From: Platanthera guangdongensis
Taxonomy: Eukaryota > Streptophyta > Magnoliopsida > Asparagales > Orchidaceae
DNA length: 64,000 nucleotides
Assembly: GCA_039583875.1 (NCBI GenBank)
Contig: CM077159.1
Coordinates: 99,003,707-99,067,706, forward strand
Direction: 5' to 3'
The notes beneath the pieces were generated by a model that made no database searches, had not been told where the DNA came from, and worked only from the letters and a program-made list of their open reading frames with translations. Shown piece after piece: positions 10,853-22,732 of the stretch. Position 1 is the first letter of the stretch, and each line of letters begins with the position of its first letter. A program made the position numbers and the translations under genes.

Positions 10853-13800
10853 TGGTACCTGTACAGTGGCTGCTCCAAGCACAAGACTGGCAGCAAAGCA
10901 AATCTCATCAACTATAAGTCCAAGCTAGGACCAAAGGTGATATTTGGAGACTCAAAGAGTGGTCAGTCAGAAGGGTATGGAAGAGTAAGCATTGGAGTAG
11001 TGACTTTCAAAAAGGTAACATATGTAAGAGGACTTAAACATAACCTTATATCCATAAGTCAACTATGTGATGAAGGTTATCAAGTACATTTCAACTCTAC
11101 CTCTTATTCTATTATAAATGATAAAAACCAAACTGTTTTAATTGGACTTAGATAAGGAAACATATACTTAGTAGATTTCATTTCTGCCACAACTGATATT
11201 TGTTTACTCAATATCACTAGTAACCAAAATGAGTTATTGCACAAAAGGCTAGGACATGTAAACCTTAAGAACATATCTAGGTTATCTAAAGACAACCTTG
11301 TTAGAGGTTTACCTTCTGGCCCCTACAAGAAGGAAAGCCTATGCAGGGCTTGTCAATTAGGCAAGCAAACTAAAACTAGCTTCAAATCCATTAATAAAAG
11401 TGATTCACCTAGGATATTGTATCTGCTTCATGTGGATCTTTTTGGACCCATTGCAGTACAAAGCCTAGGAGGGAAGTCTTACACCTTAGATATTGTTGAT
11501 GATTTCTCCAGATTCAGTTGGGTAGCCTTCCTGAGAGCTAAGTCAGATACATTCAAAGTTCTTACAGATTTTCTCAGGACCATACAGATTGAGTTCTCTA
11601 CTCATGTTGTATTGATCAGAAGTGATCATGACACAGAGTTTGAGTCTCTTCTTATGCATGAGTTCTGTGAGAAGGAAGGTATCAGGCAGTGCTTCTCAGC
11701 TCCTAGAACTCCCCAACAAAATGGGGTAGCTGAAAGGAAAAATAGGACACTCATTGAAGCTGCAGGTACATTGTTAGCAGATGCCTACATGCCTCTATCC
11801 TTTTGGGCAGAAGCTGTAAACACAGCTAACTATGTCATGAACAGATGTCTTATACATAAACTAAAACACAAGACCCCCTATGAATTACTTAAAGAAAAGA
11901 AACCTAAAATCACTTACTTTAAAGTTTTTGGTTGCATATGTTACATCCACACTAATAACAAAAGATACATCAGGAAATTTGAGGCTAAGGCTGAAGAAGG
12001 GATTTTTCTAGGATATTCCCAAGTAAGCAAGGCATATAGGGTTTTCAACAAATCATCCCTTAAAATTGAAGAATCTGTCCATGTGTCTTTTGATGAAGCT
12101 AACATGTCTTATAAGGAGAAAGACATTTCTACCAATAGTCCTTTGCAGGTTTCACCAATGTGTGAGTCTATGGATGGACTAAACCTTACCCAAGAGGTTC
12201 CAACTCATCCCACTCCACAGGCTGCTGAAGATAGTGAAGAAGAAATCCAAGAGGAAGTAACTGAACTTCCATCAACAGACAGTACCATTCCTCAAGAGGA
12301 ATTATTTATATAAGCTGTTGCTCAACCAACTCCACCAACTGATCTTGTCACACTTAGAGATCACCTCAGATCTCAAGTGATTGGGGACATTTTTGTTGGT
12401 GTACAGACAAGACATCAGCTCAATCAAGACTTGATGCATGCCTGTTTTCTCTCCCAAATTGAACCTCTCACCATCCATGAAGCTGAGCAAGATCCCCACT
12501 GGATTCTTGCAATGCAAGAGGAACTAAATCAATTTGAGAGATGTAGAGTTTGGGATTTGGTTCCAAGACCCCTTAACTACCCAGTTATTGGGACCAAATG
12601 GGTCTATAGGAACAAATTAGATGCAGAAGGGAACATAGTAAGGAACGAGGCTAGACTGGTTGCCCAAGGATATAAGCAAGAAGAAGGAATAGACTATGAC
12701 CAAACCTTTGCCCTTGTTGCAAGGTTGGAGGCCATTAGAATATTTCTAGCCTATGCAGCATATAAAAAGTTCAAGGTATTCCAGATGGATGTCAAGAGTG
12801 CCTTTCTGAATGGTGTACTTTAAGAAGAGGTTTATGTAGAACAACCTCCAGGTTTTATCTCTCTAACTCAACCCTCTTATGTTTACAAGTTGCATAAAGC
12901 TCTCTATGGTTTAAAGCAAGCTCTAAGAGCTTGGTATGAGACCCTAGCTAGCTTTCTTTTAGAGCATAAATTTACAAGAGGAACCATAGATAAAATCCTT
13001 TTCACTAGACATCATAAGGACCAAATCTTATTGGTACAAATATATGTGGATGACATTATTTTTGGGTCTACTGATCTCAAATTGTGCCAGAGGTTTGCTG
13101 ATCTCATGCATTCCAAATTTGAGATGAGTAGCATGGGTGAGCTTTCCTACTTCCTTAGTCTCCAAGTGAAGCAGCTCCCTGATGGTATCTTCCTCTCCCA
13201 ATCTAAGTATACTAAAGAGCTCATTAAAAAGTTTGGGATGGGTGATGCCTCAGGAATGAAAACACCTATGGCTACAAATGCTGATGTGGATTCTGATGCA
13301 GCAGGGAAACCTATAGATCAGAAACATTATAGGGCAATTGTTGGATCCCTATTATACTTAACAGCTAGCAGGCCTGACATAATGTTTGTCACATGCCTTT
13401 GTGCTAGATTCCAAGTGAATCCTAAAGAATCTCATCTTATTTTTCTAAAAAGGATTTTGAAATATATAAAGAGTTGTCCTAGTTTAGCACTCTGGTATCC
13501 TGCAGAGTCAGAATTTGAGTTAACTGGATACTCAGATGCTGACTATGCTGGATGTAGAGTGGACAGGAAAAGTACCTCTGGAACTTGCCAGTTCCTGGGT
13601 ATGAGACTTGTCTCTTAGTTTTGCAAAAAGTAGACATCTGTGTCTACATCAACTGCTGAGGCAGAGTACATGGCTGCTGGCAGCTGCTGTTCACAGATGC
13701 TATGGATACAAAACCAACTCCTAGATTATGGTATCAACTTAAATAATTCAACCTTATTTTGTGATAATACAAGTGCTATTGCTATAGCTCAGAATCCAGT

Positions 13801-13995
13801 TCATCATTATAGGACTAAACATATTGAAATAAGACATCATTTCATTAGAGATAATGTGGACAAAAAGAAAATTAACTTGATCCACATTCCTACTGATCTA
13901 CAGAGAGCAGATATCTTCACCATGCCTTTGGATTAGAAAACCCATCTGTTCTTTATAAATCAACTGGGAATGATTGATGGAGAAGAGTTAAATTA
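10853..13995 (+). pseudogene. Element B pol: protease, integrase, RT, RNase H in one frame with six nonsense codons
   Basis: The protease site reads WYLYSGCSKH at 10853-10882; the catalytic Asp is Tyr (codon 10862-10864). The integrase zinc region HKRLGH...CRACQLGK is at 11238-11360, followed by the core ([32 protein letters not shown]). RT has [11 protein letters not shown] (12781) and YVDDIIFGS (13045). RNase H has SDADYAGC, AEAEYMAAGS and DNTSAI. In-frame stops are at 11153, 12311, 12821, 13616, 13631 and 13934, and the frame ends at about 13993-13995. By family comparison most replace Gln, one Trp (13616), as expected from C-to-T changes on either strand. There is no frameshift. Confidence 0.92.
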
Positions 13996-14396
13996 ATTTA
14001 TGTCTGCATTCGACGAATTTTCCAGAGTTCGTCGAACGGAGGTCGACGAATTAGGGAAAGTTCGAGAGATTCTCGTCGAATGGAGATCGACGAATTCTCT
14101 GTGTGGAAACAAGTTTCATCGACCGGAGATCGACGAACCTTACTTCAGAAACCATTTCGTCCTACGGAGTTCGACGAACTATTTTCAATTCTTCTGAATG
14201 GGTTCGACGAACTACTCTCCTATACCTTATTTCGTCGATCTCAGTTCGAAGATTTGTCTTTCTTTTCGTGGAACGGAGCTTGTCGATTCATATTCTGAAA
14301 ATCTTATATCTAGGTTTTCTTCGACCTCCATCCCGCGCTTTCAGTTCCTTTGCTCTTGATCGTCGTTTTCTCTGTAATTTTCTTTGCAGGTCATCA
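13996..14396 (+). promoter_or_regulatory. Spacer between pol and env-like ORF, carrying LTR-type words and a splice-acceptor-like site
   Basis: Bases 14010-14290 hold about ten copies of TCGACGAA / TTCGTCGA words, the same family as in the B LTR U3. They are followed by a T-rich stretch and TTTCTTTGCAG|G (14380-14390), seven bases before the env-like ATG at 14397. I infer either a subgenomic promoter or a 3' splice site for the downstream ORF. Confidence 0.45.
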
Positions 14397-17108
14397 ATGG
14401 CAATTCCTCCAGGAGCACTTGCAGCGATGAAGTTTGATGCAGCATTCTCAATGGACTTTGAGTCCTTCCAGCATTCCGATCCTATTTTTCTGTACATCCT
14501 TGAATTACTTGAAGAACTGCATCTCAAGGACTTCATGACACGCAACATCAAGCTACACTCAACCGAGATAAGAGAATGGGTGTATACAGCCACAATTTCC
14601 GAAGATGGAAATCTGACAGGAAATATTGGAAACACTGTCGTTTCCCTATCCCCAGCAGTACTCTCTGAAATATTTGGTCTGATCAATGGGGAAGACAACT
14701 TGGAAATGGACGCTGAGGAATATGCTGATATGCTGAAAGTCATGTGTTTCTCCGGCAACAACCCTAATAAGCTTCTGAAGAAACAATTGTCCGCCTCTTA
14801 TCAATTTTTGGCTGATATTGTCGGGAAAATTCTGTTGGGCAAGCACTCGGCACACGACTACATCACTCGTCATCAATTCCTGATCATGTGTGTCGTACTC
14901 AACAAGCGTCAGGTTGATTGGAGCATGGTCTTCTTTGACCTTATCAAGAAAAGAACTAGCAAGAAGGAAGTCTGCTACGGCAGAATCCTGGGGATTTTCC
15001 TCCAGGAAAAGGCCAGTGAATGTTTGGTCTCCCCGACCACATTCATCAATGCCAGCAAGCGCCTCACCTGCGCCTTGTTTGGCCGATGGGAGAGGACAAT
15101 CTAAAAACCCTCCAAGGGCTTCTCCTCCTCCATCAATGCTTCTGAGAGCACCAGGACCGTCAAGGTCACTCCCCACCCTGACTCTGAAGAGGTCATTGCC
15201 CCTACCAAATCTCTTCCCACTCCTCCTGCACCTCAATTGACTCCACCTCCACATCAATCTCCACTGCCTGATCTTACACATATGCCTACACCTCCAGTTT
15301 CCCCCACTGAAACACATATTCCCTCATCTCCTCAATCCCCTCTTCCACCACACATTTCCACTATTCCATCCTACACCATACCCACTGAACCACAACCTGT
15401 TCTACCTCCCTTATCCCCTCCACATATTCTTCCTTCCTCCTCTACTATTCTTTCTCCACCTATGGATTCTTCCACCATTTCCACCATCATCTCCCTTCTG
15501 ACTCCTCTTATCAAATCACTCATCACAAAGGCTATTACACCTCTGGTGAATTCCATTGATTCTTTATCTGCCCAAATCTCAGCCCTCTCTGCTGCCCCCT
15601 CTTCATTCAGGGGCCTGGCTCCAGGTTCTCCTGAACCCAGGCAGGGGGAGATGCTCCATGATGAAGCTGGTGCAGCAGCTGCAGAAGTGAATACTGTTGA
15701 TACAGATACAGATACTACAGATATAGTTGATTCAATGCCTGATAATGCACTTGCAGTTACAGATACAGCAATAGATTTTATTCAATTCATGGACACTGAC
15801 AGTAGCCTTGATGAGTTAGTAGATTTAATAACAACTGCTGGTGATTTTCTTATAAATCCCACAGTTAATTTATCTGAGATACTTCAGATCTTTGATCCTG
15901 TATATATGAAGCTTCCTTCAGTAGAGATTGCTAAGCCATATTTGGCTATTGTCCAGTATACCTCTCCAGCAAATCCAGCAGTTGCCAGGCAACTTTGTGC
16001 ATCCTTTGCTGATCCTGCTGCTATTCCAACTCCTGTGTCTATTCCAGACATCTGCCCTGTCCCAAATTTTGTCATGGATGATTCTCCCATGCCTGATCTT
16101 GATGAGCTCATTCTTGCAGACATTGAGGAAGAGAACAAGGCAGCAGGTGCAAGTTCTGTCTCTACTGCTGTTGAACCTTCACCCTCTGAACCTTCTATTC
16201 CCCCTCTAGAACAAACTCTTATCATTCCTGATGCCACTCTAAGGAAGCTGGATGCTTTGTATGATAACCCTCAGAGTTCAAATTCTGATGATGATGATGA
16301 TGAATCAGATTAGGAGGCTGCCAAAAAGAGAAAGAAGTTGCTCTCTAAGAAAAGGAAGGCTCCTCCTCCTCCTGCACCCAAGCCTAATCCCACTGCAGAC
16401 ACTCCATATTATATTCTGCATAATATTGCTCCTTACAAAGGGATGCATGCATGGATGTGGTTATCTAAGAACCAGCAAAAAGAGAGGAAGAGGAGTAGGA
16501 GATATTCTCCTCCCCCAGTGCATAGATACAGAAAGGATCCTCCTCCTCCTCCTCCAACAGCAGGTGCATCTGGCTCAAGCTCTCAAAGATCTGCTCCTAT
16601 TCAAACTTATCAGAGACAAACAGGGAGATCCTCTAGTAGTAGTCAGCCAAGGCCACCATCTTCAGGCAGTCAACACCATCAACAACAACAGCAGCAGCCC
16701 CAGGAATCTAAGGGACATGAAGCTAAAAGGCCCTATTCTCCTCCTGAAGATCCAGAAACAGCCAAAACAGCCAGAATGGCAAGATTCCAAGAAATCATTG
16801 GCTTATCTCTAATCAATAAAGCTAAAGCTGAAGGCAAGGATACAACGGGCTTAACTACTATGTCACAGTACAGGAGAGATGAACTAAAAAGATTTGGGAA
16901 AGCAAACAAGTTACTCAATGTTGATGAGTACATGAATCTTCACCCAGAAGCAGTTGTCCCCAGAGCCACCTCACTGAACATCATAGGGGCAGCTGACATG
17001 ACTATGACCAAGGCTCAATCTTCAGATCCCAATAGGGAAATCATTTTCAAGAAGCCAGGAGATAAAGCAGCAGAAGTCAAGCCAACACAGAAGAAATTAG
17101 AGAAGTAA
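14397..17108 (+). pseudogene. Element B env-like ORF (903 codons, two nonsense codons)
   Basis: ATG 14397 opens a frame that stays in phase to TAA 17106-17108, broken only by TAA at 15102-15104 and TAG at 16311-16313 (both one C-to-T step from Gln codons). The first 235 residues are a globular domain resembling the putative plant transposon protein domain found in 3' ORFs of plant retroelements. Next come a long Pro/Ser/Thr-rich region (15110-15470), a hydrophobic-amphipathic stretch near 15460-15590, an acidic region, Lys/Arg-rich and Pro/Gln-rich tracts, and a charged C terminus. I see no signal peptide or clear membrane anchor, so 'env-like' is positional. Function is unknown. Confidence 0.75.
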
Positions 17109-17300
17109 CTTTGTGTTTTCTTTTCATTTCTGCTTCTATTTCAGTCTATGTTTTGCATTAAAACAAAGTCAGTATGTATATATATATCTGTTGCATGTGT
17201 TGTAAATTCTCTGCCAGATATATCTCTTATTTTGCTTTGTTTTTCTGTTTGTTCTTTGCTTGGAGTTTCTGTTAGTGACCTCACCCAAATAGGGGGAGAT
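17109..17300 (+). other. 3' untranslated stretch and polypurine tract of element B
   Basis: AT-rich and gene-free, with a TATATATAT run at 17175. It ends in AAATAGGGGGAGAT (17287-17300), the polypurine tract abutting the 3' LTR. Confidence 0.85.
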
Positions 17301-19256
17301 TGTTGGATCCCTAGTTGATTTGGGCTAGGTTCACTGACTTAGGATGTGACCCATCATGTATAGTCTGGGTCAAGTTTGTGTCTTAGAGTCTAGGACAGTC
17401 CTCTATCTCAACTTCAGTTGGACCATCCCTCTTCGAGACCATCAGGAACTCCAGATCTATCAGTTTTTCAGACTAAGTGAAATGAGTTCGACGTTCGTTG
17501 AACTCAGCTCGACGAAGGAAGTTGTGCGCTCGACGATCGTGAGACAATTCGCAGTGCTGAGCTCGACGAACTTTGTTCTTTGCTCGACGAACACTAGATT
17601 CTATTTCAAGCATTCTCAGGACTACTTCTAGTTTCTCTAAGTCCAGCTCCATGCTTCGGTCGACTAATTATTTACTGAGCTCGACGAACTTGGACCTCAA
17701 GTTCATAGCTTCTCAGTACGACGAATTCTAATCTCAACTCAACAATTTTTGTGCTCAGAGAATCTGTGTCGACACTTAGGGCTTGTGTCGACACCAGACG
17801 ATCTGTGTCGACACCCAGGATTTCAGTCGACACCAGCTTCTGTCGACACCAGAGGAACTGTGTCGACACCTAGACCAATCTGTCGACACCAGAGGAGTTG
17901 TGTCGACACCTAGATCAATCTGTCGACACCAATTTATGTCGACACAACATTTCAGTAGATGCAGTGTATTTCGTCCAAGTCCAGAATTTTTCTCAGCTCG
18001 ACGAATTTGGTTCTCTGCTCAATGAATAATGGTTGTCTGTTATTGAAGATTGTCTATTCAACGAATGAAGACTGTCAGCTCGACGAACTCAGCTCAGCTC
18101 GATGAACACAGCTCACCTCGACGAACTCAGCTTAGCTCGACGAATTCAAGAATCAGCTCGACGAATTCTGTTCTTCGGTCGATGATTCCAGACTAGGTCT
18201 TCCTCCGTTCCCGTCTCATTCCATGGCGCTAATTCCTGGACAATTAATGACAGTTCTTCACAGTATACTACCGTTAGGATGCGCAGTTAATTCTGGATTA
18301 TCTCATGCCGTTTTCCCATGGAAACAGTTGGGGAAATAATTAATTGCTGCTTCCTTTCCAGGCCGTCTGTAATTACTGCTCGACATTCAAAATTCGAATG
18401 TTCTCCATAACAGACAGAGACATACAGAAACCAAAAAAAAGAACACACAACAAGTACAGAACACCAGACAACAACAAGAAGAAGATAGACAGTGATTCAG
18501 ACAACACAAGAAAAGAAATTCATTCTTGGCCCAGAGAGAAATTGATCTAGAAGAAGAAGAAGAACATTACATCAATATCAAGAGTCTTCTTCATCTGCTT
18601 TTACTCAGGAGAACTTCAAAACAATACATTCATATCAGTTGCAAGAAGTTCCTGAAGAATTTCTCTGGACCTGAAATTCTAGGTCTTTGAAGACCTATCA
18701 CCCTGAAGCAGTGCTCCAGTATTCTTCCTGAATCATTCTACATCTCAGGGGGAGCAAAGCTGCTAAACAACATTCCACAAGTCTTCTCATTTGACTTGAG
18801 AAAGAGAAGATCTCATCACCCTCACACTCCATCTCTGTACAGGGTTTTAATTCCCTTCAAAATTATTCTGGTTGCAAGTCTCCCACCAAAAGACTTGAGG
18901 GTTTGGTTTTTGGGAACCTGATCAAAACCCCATTGGTGCCAGGACACCTGATCAACCCCTTCCTGCAGTGGATTCCTACCAGGGTGGTAGAAGAGTGGAC
19001 TACCCAGATTTGGGGAACCACTATAAAATTCTTGTGTCGTCTGGTTGCTTTCTTTTCCTTTTTGTTTTCTGGCCTTGCTCCGTGATTGTGCTGTGATTAG
19101 TCCTTTGCTGTTTTCTGGTTTATTGTATTTACTGCACACACACACACATCTAAAATACAACAGCAGTTGTAAAAGTTTCAAAATCACCATATACTCTATT
19201 CACCCCCCCCCCCCCCCCCCCCCCTCTAGAGTATATCAGATCTAGCTTCACTTTCA
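17301..19256 (+). repeat. 3' LTR of element B
   Basis: Near-identical to 7544-9498. It differs by a 3-base insertion near 17401, scattered transitions, a shorter (CA)n run and a longer polyC tract (19203-19224). Hairpin arms are at 19191-19198 and 19227-19234. Confidence 0.95.
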
Positions 19257-21402
19257 ACCTTTCTGGCCGGCGATCTAGATCCTGCATGCAATCCTTGCCC
19301 TGTAAAAGTTATTAGTAACGTGGGTCAGCAAAGGCTGACCTCAAACTGTGTAACAACACATCTCCTCCCAGCCGCCCCTAACGGACCCCGGGGTACTCCT
19401 CCAACCTGCAAGTTAGCACTTCGTATGCAATAATCATAAGCAAGAAAAGAAACTATAGAAACAGTCTTGGATGTCACACACATCATACATGTTCTCTACA
19501 GGTTGGGCACATAATAAAAAGGGGCCTACTTATGCAACATGTATGCAACAACCCGGGTTTCACCAAAGGCACCCTATCTCGTATGCATCTAGCACATCAT
19601 CACATCATATGGGTACTCATCGATTCCCCATTGGCATAAAGCAGCAAACAAAGGGGTAACATCATTCCCCCAAACGGCGCATAGGCCGCCACATGGAATT
19701 CTTGCAAAGGCCCCGCCCGCTCAAGGTCTTAGACCCGGGCTTGCCTACAAGCGCTGACGTCTCATGTCAGGATTCTAACAAACACAAACTGACCGATTCT
19801 AAGAAGCCTTGTCGGACCCCACCTGCTCATGGCCTTATTGCCCGGGCTTGCCCCCATGCTTCGCATTCTCGTCAGTCTCACAGAAGGGGACTAGTCTCGC
19901 CGGGACACTCTCCACACATGACGTGAACGTCACGGGATAGCCAGCCGACCACGGAGACATAGCCACGCCTTGGCACATCATAAACCAAGACAATTCCACC
20001 CTAGTCCCTCATTTGTACTGCAGCGTACCCGCGCATCAAGGAAACCATCTCCAACTCATACGGAGCTAACCTTGTCCACCAAGGAAACCATCTACCGCCA
20101 CGAGGAGCTAACCTTGTCCGGCTCCGACTACACGTACTCATTCGAGAAAAAGGGGAAAACACCACCACATCACGAACGACATCTTGCCGCAACGGAATCT
20201 CTACGAATTCCTAACGTTCGTATGCAACATCATCGAGTCGGACTAACGGCCGCGACTACGGCTTCACCCACCATGCCTAATCCACTAATGGAGCGGATCT
20301 CTAATGCAAATCATGTCGAGGACGGACTCAATCGACCCGGAGGTTCCTCTTGAACCTTGGCGACCCAGAACCCCTCTCATTTGAGAGTTTGGTGGCCAAA
20401 AACTAGAAAGAAAAAATGATGCTAAAGAAATGCATCCGAAGACCGAGAGGAGAAGTGTCGTTACCTTCCGACTCCTCTTCCTTGCCATGGCAAAATAGCC
20501 GGATGAAAACTTTCGCAACGATCTAATCTCCACGTATCTGGACTCGGCTCGCGATTTGGAGCATCGAAACCTCTCCTACAGCCCAAACTCTCCTTCTCCT
20601 TCTTCCTTGTTCTCACTTCTCTCTAGATCTTTAGTAAGAGAAAACTTGGAGAAGAATGAGGGTTTTCAACCCTATTCTCGGACTTAACTCCTAAAGAAAT
20701 GATCTGAACCATCAGATCCTAAAATCAGGGAAAGAAAGGCCACGATCCGACAGAAAAATAAAAGACCTGGGCCGAACACGGCCTGGCACACACCCGTGTC
20801 CAGGGCCGTGTGCCTCATTCGCCGTCTCAAATCGACACGCCTGGAACAGCACACGTGCATCTGACACGCCCGTGTTCGATCCGACACGCCCATGTCCCCA
20901 ACGACACGGCCGTGTGGCCGGCCGTGTGCCTCCAATGACACGGCCCCGAAAACAGCCCGAGAGGTGATACGGCCTGGGACACGCCCGTGTCTCAAGCCGT
21001 GTGCCAAGTCTCGACACTCATCGACACCCTTTGTGTCGACACCGCGGAAAAACATCGAGCGAAGATCATCGACCAAGTGGGACACGCCCTGTGACACGCC
21101 CGTGTCACAGGTCGTGTGCCCCAGTCTCGACACTCGACACTCGACACTCGACACTCATCGAGTGAACATCGTCGACTGAAGCTTGTCGACATACCCACAC
21201 AGCCTTGAACACGCATGTGTCATAGGCCGTGTGCCTCGTGTCGACACACTGTCAAGCGAAAGTGTTGACACCCCGGGCCGAGTGTCAACACGGTCTCGAC
21301 ATGCCCTGCGACACGCCCGTGTCGCAGGCCGTGTGCCCCCTGCCAGAAACCAAAAATTTCCAGAAACGCAAAACGACCCTCTCTCAAAACTGGGGTGTTA
21401 TA
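19257..21402 (-). repeat. 5' LTR of element A, part 2
   Basis: Continues 7543 after B. It carries the same palindromic word array as the left LTR (20770-21330). It ends TGTTATA at 21402, a one-base change from TGTTACA. Flanking bases 21403-21407 (TGTGG) should be one copy of A's target duplication; the other lies outside the window. Confidence 0.9.
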
Positions 21403-22597
21403 TGTGGGCCCATCAAGGATTGGTGAGCACCATCTCCATCAAAAATGGACAAAACATCTTTCGGCGTTGTAGCAGCTTTCCCGTAACGGCTTCCTGCAAT
21501 TTTGACTTTGATGACGTCAGCAGTAATCATCAACATCTGGACTTAGAAAATTTTCCAGAATCCCATCAAGCATTGAGTGGTGTTAAGACACTCAACGCCA
21601 TCATCCTTGGCTCTCAGCACTTCTGGACTTAGAAAATTCCCTGGTATTGTCTCAGTGGTTTTGTCTCAGCGGTTTCAGCGGTTTTTCATTATCAGTTGAG
21701 ACAAGCCTTTGTCTCAATGCTTTCTTCTTATCTATTGTATCTGCGGTTTTTGCACATAACTATCTCAGTGATTTTATCTCAACAGTCTCAGCGGTTTTTC
21801 ATTATCAGCTGAGACAAGCCTTTGTTTCAGCTCTTTCTTCTTATCTGTTGTCTCAGTGGTTTTTGCACTTTACTATCTCAGCGGTTTTCCTCTTAACAGT
21901 CTCAGTGCTTTCTTCTTCATTAGAAGCGTTGAGTGAACCTGCTTCACTCAATGCTTCTGGACTTAGAAAATTTTCAGCTAGTTTTGTCTCAGTTATTTAC
22001 CTCTTAACTGTCTTGGCGCTTCCTGCATTATTAGAAGCGCTAAGTGAACCTGCTTCACTAACGCTTCTGGACGTAGAAATTTCCAGCCAATTTTGTCTCT
22101 GTTGTCTCAGCCATCTCAATGTCATCTTCTCAGCTATCTCAGATGTCTCAGCGGTCTCAACGTTATCTTCTCAGTTGTCTTCAGTTGTCTTAACGCTATA
22201 TTCCCAGCTGTCTCAGCTGTCTCAGCGGTCTCAATGCTTTTTGCCTTAGTCAATTTTTCTCTTGCTTTAGCTTGACAAGCGTTGGGCTGAGCTTGACGAA
22301 CTATAACATGAGCTCGACGAACTACAAACTGAGCTCGACAAATTTTCAATCCTGAACTCTTGTGCTTATCCCACTGTATGTTGAGTTGCGCTCGACGATC
22401 AACGAGCTGAGTTAGACGAACTCTGAACTGAGTTCGACGAAATTTGAGTTTACTGCCCAACTCATTTTCTTTACTTGTCCAATCATGGACTACCTGCATG
22501 TAAGAACTAGAGCATACATCAAATAAATTATGTGTGTATGTCATTGACACGTTTGACTTCTTACAAATCTGGGATATTAGAATCAATAAACCCAACA
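21403..22597 (-). repeat. H3: partial minus-strand Sirevirus LTR, interrupted by element A
   Basis: The plus-strand right end reads CCCAACA (22597), the reverse of the Sirevirus LTR start TGTTGGG, and the last 100 bases resemble the end of the H2 LTR (37780-37876). It holds inverted units of GCGTTGAGTGAA / TTCACTCAACGC type (21550-22070), CTCAGCGGT-like units (21650-22240), and CTCGACGAAC units (22290-22440). The remainder should lie left of the window because A is inserted here. Confidence 0.7.
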
Positions 22598-22732
22598 AAG
22601 TTTTCTTTAGTGCATATTAGAAGCTTAGCAAAATCCTTGACTCTGTCCATGCTTGTATACTCTTAAGACAACTAGGGGCGGATCTGTTTAAGGTGTTAAT
22701 CTTTTGATGAACAACCTCCCTCTGATACCAAT
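22598..22732 (-). pseudogene. H1 gag start, leader and primer site, truncated by H3
   Basis: On the minus strand TGGTATCAGAGGGAGG (22715-22730) abuts the H1 LTR. It is followed by a leader similar to that of element C, then an ATG at 22649-22651 that opens a Sirevirus gag start resembling MDGLKF of C. Only about 18 codons remain before the H3 LTR begins. Confidence 0.65.

Larger units (their letters stand above)
7544..19256 (+). mobile_element. Element B: complete Ty1/copia Sirevirus with env-like ORF
   Basis: It is 11.7 kb with LTRs 7544-9498 (1955 bp) and 17301-19256 (1956 bp), a primer site, one gag-pol frame, an env-like frame and a polypurine tract. The LTRs begin TGTTGG and end TTTCA. 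The copies differ by roughly 2% by eye, so it is younger than its host A. The Sirevirus (SIRE/Maximus) call rests on RT and gag type, long LTRs, the 3' extra ORF and the polyC LTR end. All ten nonsense codons found in the coding region are single-base changes, with no frameshift, so it is degraded mainly by point mutation. Confidence 0.95.
1..21402 (-). mobile_element. Element A: Ty3/gypsy chromovirus (Tekay/Del-like), minus strand, interrupted by element B
   Basis: The order read on the minus strand is 5' LTR (7192-7543 plus 19257-21402), primer site, gag, protease, RT, RNase H, integrase, chromodomain-like tail, polypurine tract and 3' LTR (1-2372). The element starts upstream of the window: base 1 corresponds to base 7306 of the other LTR, so about 114 bases of the 3' LTR are missing. 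LTR ends are TGTAACA and TGTTACA; the right copy now ends TGTTATA. The two LTRs differ at several percent of positions by eye and the coding region has many stops, so this is an old, inactive copy. The Tekay/Del assignment rests on domain order and the C-terminal chromodomain-like stretch. It sits in a Sirevirus LTR (H3). Confidence 0.93.

Noticed and set aside
14288..15317. Minus-strand ORFs of 157 and 223 codons
   Set aside because: Antisense shadows of the B env-like frame.
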